Shown: positions 44,051 to 50,478 of the stretch, piece by piece
How positions within the stretch are numbered: position 1 is the first letter of the stretch
How the letters are laid out: each line of letters starts with the position of its first letter
Source of the DNA: an uncultured Sutterella sp.
Lineage (GTDB): Bacteria > Pseudomonadota > Gammaproteobacteria > Burkholderiales > Burkholderiaceae_F
Reading direction: 5' to 3'
Length of the DNA stretch: 64,000 nt
NCBI GenBank assembly: GCA_902463725.1
Contig: CABQGK010000001.1
Location: 124,001-188,000 of the forward strand
Program-made: the position numbers and the translations under genes
Notes under the pieces: generated by a model
What the model was told of the DNA's origin: nothing
The model's database searches: none
The model's input: the letters and a program-made list of their open reading frames with translations, nothing else

Positions 44051-44608
44051 ATGCGCAAGCCAAGATCTTTCGCCCAAACCCTGGGAGCGCTTTTTCCCAT
44101 AGCGGCGCTACTCGCGGGCTGTGCTGCGCCGGTGGTGGCTCCTGGTCCCTACCACATTCCTGCCGATGCGCTAAGCCGCAGAGTCGACTTTTCTCGTGTG
44201 TGTGTGCTCGAAAACCCAGCCGTCAAACTCGACGTGCTCAACGAGGCGATTCAAGATGGTATCGCTGCGGCGGGCGCCACGTATGTACCACTACCCGCGG
44301 GGGCGGGTCCCACCGTCTGCTCTTATACCCTCACGTACGATGTTGCCTATGAAGGGCGCATGATCCGCTCCATCACCTTTTATACCTTTGAAAATGGTGT
44401 GCCCATTTACAGTGCCCGTGGCACACCGCGCGGCTCTGGCGGCATTACCTTCGATATGGTGAGTGAATATGTGGAACTCGTTATTGAACGTAGCCGTGCG
44501 GGACGCTCTCGTGTACTCTCTGCACCGATCTCTAATCAGGGAGCGAGCGGCGCGCCTCGAGTGAATTCTGAATCTGCTCAGGCGGTTGACGACAAACCGA
44601 CTGAATAG
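44051..44608 (+). CDS. Lipoprotein of unknown function (Sbal_3080-like)
   Basis: 185 residues. A lipoprotein signal with lipobox LLAGC (Cys24) is followed by a compact alpha/beta domain: RVCVLENPAVKLDVLNEAIQDGI, AGPTVCSYTLTYDVAYEGRM, SITFYTFENGVPIYSARG. The pattern resembles small Sbal_3080-type lipoproteins, a name without known function. The C-terminal 35 residues are Ser/Ala-rich. The -35 element of the next operon lies inside the last codons. Confidence 0.7.
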   Translation: MRKPRSFAQTLGALFPIAALLAGCAAPVVAPGPYHIPADALSRRVDFSRVCVLENPAVKLDVLNEAIQDGIAAAGATYVPLPAGAGPTVCSYTLTYDVAYEGRMIRSITFYTFENGVPIYSARGTPRGSGGITFDMVSEYVELVIERSRAGRSRVLSAPISNQGASGAPRVNSESAQAVDDKPTE

Positions 44609-44630
44609 TATAATAAGAATCATTCTCATC
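44586..44630 (+). promoter_or_regulatory. Sigma70 promoter overlapped by a Fur-like box
   Basis: TTGACG (44586-44591), 17-bp spacer, TATAAT (44609-44614): a near-consensus promoter. The sequence AATAAGAATCATTCTCATC (44612-44630) overlaps the -10 and start site and resembles the 19-bp Fur consensus (GATAATGAT-type inverted repeat; the core GAATCATTC is symmetric). Binding of Fur-iron here would block RNA polymerase, so the downstream operon is predicted to be induced when iron is low. Confidence 0.72.
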
Positions 44631-44893
44631 ACTAAGCAGTAGATCCACGACGCCCGATCCTCAGTCGTTATTAGACCTTTTAGTCTGTTGCGCACTCACT
44701 CTGGCGCGTTTAAAATTTTCCAATAAGCATATGGGAATTTGCGCAGACAAAAACCTGCACAAGCCTTTGTTGCGCCTGAATTCATCCCTAAGTGCGTAGG
44801 ATGTCTACAAACCGTACCTTGTGTGTACCCTAAGCGGGCAGGGGCGGGGCAGTGTTGAGCGCACCAATCATTACCTTATTTTGGAGATAAAAC

Positions 44894-45187
44894 ATGTTGA
44901 ATCAGACCACCAAATACGGCCTCTTCTTCTTGGGGGGGCTCGTCGTGGGCGCTCTCGGTGCTGTGGCCATTACGCGCGGCAAACTCGAACTCAAGCCCCT
45001 TGCTACCGATCTGCTCGCGGGCGGCATTGACCTCAAAGAAAAGGCCATGGGTGTTGTGGAAAGCTGCAAGGAAGACATTGCGGATGCTGTAGCGGAAGCG
45101 CAGGTCAAGAGCCAGCAGAAGAAGGCTCAGGCTGAAGCACGTGCTGAAGCTTGTGAGAGTTGCGAAACGGAAGCTAAGCCCGCTTAA
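44894..45187 (+). CDS. DUF6110-type small membrane protein, possible ferrosome partner
   Basis: 97 residues: one hydrophobic helix near the N-terminus (YGLFFLGGLVVGALGAVAIT) and a charged helical tail (ESCKEDIADAVAEAQVKSQQKKAQAEARAEA) ending in CESCETEAKPA. GGAG lies 8 bases before the ATG. DUF6110-like proteins with this hydrophobic-plus-coil layout commonly accompany P1B-ATPase and HMA2 genes in anaerobes. It is first in the operon behind the Fur-type promoter. A role in an iron-storage membrane organelle is inference from the cluster. Confidence 0.65.
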   Translation: MLNQTTKYGLFFLGGLVVGALGAVAITRGKLELKPLATDLLAGGIDLKEKAMGVVESCKEDIADAVAEAQVKSQQKKAQAEARAEACESCETEAKPA

Positions 45188-45190
45188 TAC

Positions 45191-45427
45191 ATGTTTGAAG
45201 GTGCGGCGAGCCGCCTCAGTGGCCGCCGCCCTTTGTTCATCGACCCCACCCAAAAATCTCTGCCGGTAGAGTCCCAATCCAAGCGGTGGCTTCAACGGCA
45301 ATGGGAAATGGCGAATGCCTTCCTAGGAGGAATCCATCAGCCTTGCTCTGATGGATGGGGGGACTTATGTCTCACCAATGGCATGTCGCTATTTCTTGTC
45401 ATTATTTTTCGAGCCATTGCATCATGA
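45191..45427 (+). CDS. Possible 78-residue coupled ORF before the P-type ATPase
   Basis: The frame starts 3 bp after the previous stop and ends with a TGA overlapping the ATPase ATG (ATGA at 45424-45427), spacing typical of coupled genes. The product is basic with a hydrophobic end (MSLFLVIIFRAIAS) and is not recognised. Against it, a 9-bp hairpin (ATCCATCAG/CTGATGGAT, about 45332-45354) lies inside the frame, which would also fit an untranslated spacer. Confidence 0.33.
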   Translation: MFEGAASRLSGRRPLFIDPTQKSLPVESQSKRWLQRQWEMANAFLGGIHQPCSDGWGDLCLTNGMSLFLVIIFRAIAS

Positions 45428-47931
45428 AATTTCAACTGATCCACGAAGTGGGCAACCGTCAACGCTGGCGTACCCGCACACCGCTTTCGAGCGCTTCTGC
45501 TGCGTTGATTGCTGACGAGATTGAAAGGCTTGAGGACGTCACGGGTGTGGTCGTCAATCCTCGTACAGGTTCTGTGATTGTCACCTACGATACGCTCGAG
45601 GGGCGCTTGCGTGTGGCGCGCTACCTCGCTGGTCTTGAGGACAATCCCCCGATAGCTCGCGCTGCTCGTGCTCACTACTTGGGTGGGGCGGCCGAGAAGC
45701 GCTCGCTTGCCGCGTTCCGTGCGCCAGCCAGACAGCGTGCCACGATTGAAGCGCTTAACAATAACCGCCTCGTGGGCGGGGTGCGCGACGCCATTGATTC
45801 GGGCGTGCGCAACATGCCGATCCTCACGGACATTTTCTATCCTATCCTGCGCTTTTTCGGTTTCCGTATCGAAGAGCGTCAGGCGGCTTTACCTGCGCCC
45901 GCGCTCGCGGCTGCCGCGGGTGATCGTCGCAATGCGCTCGTGGAAAAGCACTTTGAGCTTCCCGAAGCAAAGCTCGATTTTGGTCCGCTAGCTCGCTACG
46001 TACTTGTGAACCCGTTCTTGCCGATGCTGGCAACGACAGCCAATACGATCCTGGCAGGCATCCCTATTATCATCGACGGCGTCAAACAGCTCTTCAAGGG
46101 TAAGCTCAATGTTGCAGTGCTTGATGCGGCGGCGGTTGCTGTGTGTCTTTTGCGCCGTGACTTTAAGAGCGCAGGCTTACTGATTCTTTTGCTTGGCATG
46201 GGTGAGATGCTCGAAAACTATGCTCGCAAAAAGTCCATGGCCTCGCTTGCTGAGCAGCTCTCCATTAAGTGCGACGAAGTGTGGGTGCGTCGCGGTGAAG
46301 AACTTGTGAAGATCCGTCTTGACGATGTCACCAAGGACGATGTTGTTGTGGTCCGTACTGGCAGCGTCATCCCTGTTGACGGGGTGGTGGTCGACGGGCA
46401 AGCCGAAGTCAACCAAGCGACGATGACTGGTGAGGCCGTTGCGGTTCACCGTGCTGAGGGCGGTTCCGTTTTCGCGGGGACGGTGGTTGAAGATGGCGAA
46501 ATCGGTATTCGTCCCACGCATATTGGGGACGCAACGCGCTTGGCGAAGATCATCCAGTTTGTCGAAGACAGCGAACAGAGCAAGGCCAATATCGAGAGCA
46601 AGGCGCTCAAAGTGGCCGATGCGATTGTGCCCTTTAACTTTGCGCTCGCTGCGCTCGTTTGGTTCTTTACGCGTGATTTGACCCGCACGGCGAGTGTGCT
46701 ACTTGTTGACTATAGCTGCGCACTGCGTTTGGCCACGCCGCTTGCGATTCTCTCTGCGATGAAAGAGGGCACGGCTCGCGGGGTCGTGGTCAAGGGTGGG
46801 CGCTATCTTGAAGCGCTCGCCGAGATCGACACAGTCGTGTTTGATAAGACGGGCACGCTCACTAACGCTACGCCTGAGCTCTCTGACGTGGTCTCGCTCT
46901 CGGACGATTGGAGTGAGGATGAGGTGTTGCGCCTTTCGGCCTGTTTGGAAGAGCACTTCCCGCATCCCGTTTCCCGCGCTGTGGTTCGTGCTGCCGAGAG
47001 CCGTGGTCTTGAGCACTACGATGAGCGCCACGATACGGAAGTGCAGTACGTGGTCGCACACGGCATCTGCTCGCGCGTCGATGGCGAGAAAGTGGTGCTT
47101 GGCTCGCGCCACTTTGTCGAGGAAGACGAGGGCGTGGATTGCAGCGGTGCACGCGAGGCGATTGCCACGCTCCTTGATCAAGGCAAGACCGTTCTCTTTT
47201 TGGCCTGCGGTGGCAAACTCATTGGGCTACTCGGTATCGAAGACCCCTTGCGTGCCGAGTCTCGCGAGGTCATTGGGGCACTGCGCGCGCGTGGTAAGCG
47301 TGTGGTGATGCTCACGGGGGATGACGCTAGAACCGCTGCGGCCGTCGCTGCACGCTTGGGCATTACCGAGTACCGTGCGCAGGTGCTCCCTGAAGACAAG
47401 GCCAATGAAGTGCAAAAACTCAAGGCCCAGGGCGCAAAGGTGCTGATGGTGGGTGACGGCATCAACGATAGCCCCGCGCTGAGCGCGGCGGATGTCGGGG
47501 TGACGTTGCGTGACTCGACCGATATTGCGCAAGAGGTCGCTGACGTGGTACTCACCGAGTCGCTCACGAACCTCTTGGTGGCGCTTGATCTTGGAGAAGC
47601 GACCATGCGTCGTATCAAGCAGAACGTGGGCTATGCTGTGGGGCTCAATAGCGTGTTCCTCGCGGGTGGGCTCACCGGGCTCTTGACGCCGATGCTCTCC
47701 GCGCTACTGCATAACGCCACGACGGTGGGTGTCTGCCTGAACGCCATGCGTCCCGAGCTCGGGCACTACGAGGGCGAAGCGCACTACCTCTCTGAGGCGC
47801 GTGAAGATATCCTCGACATGGTCCAAAAGCTCAAGGCGCTCATGGATGGTGATCATGGACAGGCGCATGTGCCGCCAAGAATTGCGCTCACCGCGATGCA
47901 GGCCACCGGCGTACAGCGTGCAAACGCCTAA
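45424..47931 (+). CDS. P1B-type ATPase with SCA motif, FezB-like
   Basis: 835 residues from the ATG at 45424 (an upstream in-frame ATG at 45367 is possible). The N-terminal HMA2-like segment begins KFQLIHEVGNRQRWRTRTP. Core motifs: TMTGEAVAVHR, phosphorylation site DKTGTLT (Asp474), GDGINDSPALSAADVG. The transmembrane metal motif is S431-C432-A433 (YSCALRLATP), not the CPC of copper or zinc pumps. SCA-type pumps form the P1B-6 group, whose member FezB builds ferrosome iron granules in anaerobes. It is flanked by DUF6110 and HMA2 genes under a Fur-type promoter. Iron is the likeliest substrate, by inference. Confidence 0.8.
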   Translation: MKFQLIHEVGNRQRWRTRTPLSSASAALIADEIERLEDVTGVVVNPRTGSVIVTYDTLEGRLRVARYLAGLEDNPPIARAARAHYLGGAAEKRSLAAFRAPARQRATIEALNNNRLVGGVRDAIDSGVRNMPILTDIFYPILRFFGFRIEERQAALPAPALAAAAGDRRNALVEKHFELPEAKLDFGPLARYVLVNPFLPMLATTANTILAGIPIIIDGVKQLFKGKLNVAVLDAAAVAVCLLRRDFKSAGLLILLLGMGEMLENYARKKSMASLAEQLSIKCDEVWVRRGEELVKIRLDDVTKDDVVVVRTGSVIPVDGVVVDGQAEVNQATMTGEAVAVHRAEGGSVFAGTVVEDGEIGIRPTHIGDATRLAKIIQFVEDSEQSKANIESKALKVADAIVPFNFALAALVWFFTRDLTRTASVLLVDYSCALRLATPLAILSAMKEGTARGVVVKGGRYLEALAEIDTVVFDKTGTLTNATPELSDVVSLSDDWSEDEVLRLSACLEEHFPHPVSRAVVRAAESRGLEHYDERHDTEVQYVVAHGICSRVDGEKVVLGSRHFVEEDEGVDCSGAREAIATLLDQGKTVLFLACGGKLIGLLGIEDPLRAESREVIGALRARGKRVVMLTGDDARTAAAVAARLGITEYRAQVLPEDKANEVQKLKAQGAKVLMVGDGINDSPALSAADVGVTLRDSTDIAQEVADVVLTESLTNLLVALDLGEATMRRIKQNVGYAVGLNSVFLAGGLTGLLTPMLSALLHNATTVGVCLNAMRPELGHYEGEAHYLSEAREDILDMVQKLKALMDGDHGQAHVPPRIALTAMQATGVQRANA

Positions 47932-48016
47932 ACAAAAAACGTGTAAGACCCCTGTCTTGAGGGCGCGCGAGCGTCTCTGCCGCCCTCAAGACATTAAAGA
48001 GAAAAAAGGACGATAA

Positions 48017-48604
48017 ATGAGTGAATTCAAGCATTGTGTGCGTAGCGTGATTCCTGGCCGTGCGCGTTTACGTCATCCGATGATCAAGCGCTTAAGCCCA
48101 GAGGATCTCGAGAGTGCTCGAGGGTGGATTGAAAGTATCGATGGCGTGTTTGGCGTGGAATTTAATCCGCTCGTGGGCTCAGCATTGGTGCTTTGGGACG
48201 CAGAAAAACTCTCTGAAGAGGCGTTTCTAGAGCAACTCGAAAACCTCCTCACCATGGCCGCAGGCATGATGGGCGGAGAAACCGCCGCTCAGGCCGAGCA
48301 AGAAGGAGACGATGCTTCAGCAGATGCCTCGTTTGCGAGAAACATCTGCCATGTGGCAAGCCGCACACAGCAGTGCGCAGCCAAAGGGCTCGGCGCCGCG
48401 GCGGTGATGATCGCAGGCGAGCGTGGCACAAGCCATAGCATTCAGCGCGTACAACGCATGGCGCTGAACCGCACGATGCTTGCTTCGCTTGCAGTGTCTA
48501 TGACAGGCGCTGTGATGAAGAACATGCCCATGCATGTAGGCGGTGGGGTTGCATTTTTAGCGCTATTGAGCCTGCACTTGATCGGCAATCGACGTCTTCT
48601 CTAG
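48017..48604 (+). CDS. HMA2-domain membrane protein, FezC-like
   Basis: 195 residues. The first 80 form an HMA2-type domain (CVRSVIPGRARLRHPMIK, IDGVFGVEFNPLVGSALVLWD) without the CXXC of classic metal chaperones. A linker and one or two C-terminal helices follow (TMLASLAVSMTGAVMKNMP, VGGGVAFLALLSLHLIG). The arginine-rich GRARLR stretch parallels the start of the ATPase encoded upstream, a feature I associate with ferrosome proteins. It is the last gene before a strong terminator. Its partner role is inferred from the cluster. Confidence 0.7.
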   Translation: MSEFKHCVRSVIPGRARLRHPMIKRLSPEDLESARGWIESIDGVFGVEFNPLVGSALVLWDAEKLSEEAFLEQLENLLTMAAGMMGGETAAQAEQEGDDASADASFARNICHVASRTQQCAAKGLGAAAVMIAGERGTSHSIQRVQRMALNRTMLASLAVSMTGAVMKNMPMHVGGGVAFLALLSLHLIGNRRLL

Positions 48605-48608
48605 TAGA

Positions 48609-48637
48609 ATCGAGGGGTGAAGCCCCTCGATTTTTTT
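48609..48637 (+). terminator. Intrinsic terminator of the fez-like operon
   Basis: ATCGAGGGG (48609-48617) pairs perfectly with CCCCTCGAT (48623-48631) over a 5-nt loop, followed by seven T. It ends the transcript just after the HMA2 gene. Confidence 0.93.
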
Positions 48638-48656
48638 CCCTTCTTGGAGTGCGCTT

Positions 48657-49076
48657 GTGCTGGAGAAAACTGCCCGCTTATTGCTCATTGTGCTCATGAC
48701 CGTGATTGCACTCTCTGTGCTTTGCGCGTTGGCGGCAATGGTTGCACTCTCGCTTGTGTTGCTCATTGTGGCGGTGATTACCGCATACTGCCTTGCGCCC
48801 GAGAAGGCAAAAACGTTTTGGCGTTTGCTTGCAGAGCGCTTAGACGACTGGATCTTGCGCTTTGAGACGCTTTGGGCGGAAATTAAGAGCGTGGTCGAGC
48901 ATTTTACGAGTTCGCCCTCTGCGGATGCGAACCCAGCGCAGACCGCGACGCAGCGCCCAGAGACGCCAAACGCAGCAAGCGACGCCTCGCCTGTCTCAGA
49001 CGAGGCAACGAGCGGCGCAGAGGCGCCCAATGAGCTGAGTGTAGTGCCCATCGCGGAAAAGCGCGAATCTCGTTAA
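48657..49076 (+). CDS. Small membrane protein of unknown function
   Basis: 139 residues from a GTG start with TTGGAG upstream. Two close hydrophobic segments (LLLIVLMTVIALSVLCALAA and MVALSLVLLIVAVITAYCLA) are followed by an amphipathic Trp-rich helix (FWRLLAERLDDWILRFETLWAE) and a Pro/Ala/Ser/Thr-rich acidic tail. It begins 20 bp after the terminator of the fez-like operon, so it may be a separate unit or be reached by read-through. Family not recognised. Confidence 0.6.
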   Translation: MLEKTARLLLIVLMTVIALSVLCALAAMVALSLVLLIVAVITAYCLAPEKAKTFWRLLAERLDDWILRFETLWAEIKSVVEHFTSSPSADANPAQTATQRPETPNAASDASPVSDEATSGAEAPNELSVVPIAEKRESR

Positions 49077-49382
49077 GCGACACACCACTGTTGCCGCGTA
49101 GCGCCTCTGCGTTGGTAATACCTCAAGAAGTGCCGCCTTTTCTGCGCAAGGATTTTGTAGAGCAGGGGCAATTTGCGCTATAGTTTGCCTTACGTTGCAC
49201 GACACCCGTGGGGTGACGTCCGCAGCACTCTCAAGGTCACTCTGATCCACCGAATCCTCTTCGGCAGAAAGTTGTGCCACTTGTCGCACAGCATCAATGG
49301 CTCGAGCTCGTACTGAGTGTTGCGTTTCACTGACGATTCTTTTTTTCCCAACATCAAGAATAAGACTTAGGAAAGACACAAA
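49077..49382. other. Intergenic region upstream of metQ
   Basis: 306 bp that must hold the metQ promoter; GCTATAGTTT near 49170-49180 could be a -10. I see no SAM riboswitch or clear MetJ-like repeat. Confidence 0.3.
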
Positions 49383-50222
49383 ATGCAATTCAAGAAATTT
49401 GCCTCTCTATTGGTTGCCGCTGGCCTCGCGGTTGCGCTTACTGGTTGCGGTGAAGATAAGAAAGAAACGGCTGCCGCAGCAGCGCCCGCTGCCAAGCCCG
49501 CTGAAGTGACGGAACTCTCCATTGGTGCAAGCCCCGTTCCGCACGCTGACATTCTGAAGTTCGTCGCCCCCGCGCTTGAAAAGCAGGGCGTCAAACTCAA
49601 GGTGATTGAATTCTCCGATTATGTCAAACCGAACCTTGCGCTTGCCGATAAGGAAATCGATGCCAACTTCTTCCAGCACAAGCCCTACCTCGATGAGTTC
49701 AGCAAGAGCCGAGGCTTGAAGCTTGAAGTGCTCGTGGCGACGCACCTGGAACCGATGGGCGTTTACTCGAAGAAGGTCAAGAACGTTGCGGACTTGCCTA
49801 ACGGCGCGCAGATTGCTATCCCGAACGATCCGACTAACGGTGGCCGCGCGCTCAAGGTGCTGGAATCCGCTGGCCTGATCAAGGTCAAGCCCGAAGCAGG
49901 AGTGCTGGCGACCGTTGCGGACGTCACGGATAACCCCAAGAGGGTGAAGTTTGTCGAAGTCGAAGCTGCTCAGGCGCCGCGTAGCCTGCAGGATGTCGAC
50001 GCTGCGGTGATTAACTCCAACTTCGCGCTTGGCGCTGGGCTCAACCCCACCAAGGACGCGATCGCCGTTGAAAGCAAGGATAGCCCGTACGCCAACATCG
50101 TTGTGGTGCGCGAAGGCGATCACCGAGAAGCTCTTCAGAAGCTGAAGGCTGCGCTCACCACGCCGGAAGTGAAGAAGTTCATCGAAGAACAGTACAAGGG
50201 CGCTGTGTTGCCTGCGTTCTAA
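49383..50222 (+). CDS. metQ: Methionine-binding lipoprotein MetQ (NlpA family)
   Basis: 279 residues with lipobox ALTGC (Cys22), an Ala-rich linker and the NlpA fold: LSIGASPVPHADILKFVAPAL, KPNLALADKEIDANFFQHKPYLDEF, AIPNDPTNGGRALKVLESAGLI. It binds methionine for the MetNI importer. MetN and MetI are not adjacent, so they must lie elsewhere or this is a stand-alone receptor. A terminator-like hairpin follows. Confidence 0.88.
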   Translation: MQFKKFASLLVAAGLAVALTGCGEDKKETAAAAAPAAKPAEVTELSIGASPVPHADILKFVAPALEKQGVKLKVIEFSDYVKPNLALADKEIDANFFQHKPYLDEFSKSRGLKLEVLVATHLEPMGVYSKKVKNVADLPNGAQIAIPNDPTNGGRALKVLESAGLIKVKPEAGVLATVADVTDNPKRVKFVEVEAAQAPRSLQDVDAAVINSNFALGAGLNPTKDAIAVESKDSPYANIVVVREGDHREALQKLKAALTTPEVKKFIEEQYKGAVLPAF

Positions 50223-50258
50223 TCATGAACGTGCGCGGTCACTAACGAATCGAACTGT

Positions 50259-50303
50259 CGCCCTCGCCGATCTCCCTGAGATCGACGGGGGCGGAATTGT
50301 TTT
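50259..50303 (+). terminator. Probable terminator of metQ
   Basis: GCCCTCGCCGATCTC is followed after CCT by GAGATCGACGGGGGC, a long stem with minor mismatches, then AATTGTTTT. It lies about 40 bp past the metQ stop. Confidence 0.75.
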
Positions 50304-50418
50304 CAGCGAGACCAAAATTCTCTCGTCCATCCCGTAAATTGGTGGTATCAGGCAATAGCGTCTATTTTTCTCCCAGTCAGCAGAAGGGTTTGCTAGGAGT
50401 TATGAACATTTTTTAAAT

Positions 50419-50449
50419 CTTACTAACTTAGTCGGGTAAGTGCTAGAAT
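50419..50449 (+). promoter_or_regulatory. MerR-type (CueR-like) promoter of copA
   Basis: CTTACT (50419-50424) and TAGAAT (50444-50449) are separated by 19 bp, the overlong spacer of MerR-family promoters. The spacer contains the inverted repeat ACTTA-GTCGGG-TAAGT (50426-50441). This predicts activation by a CueR-like copper sensor, which is not encoded in the window. Confidence 0.6.
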
Positions 50450-50478
50450 GTTCGTACACTAACTATTTGAGGCACACC

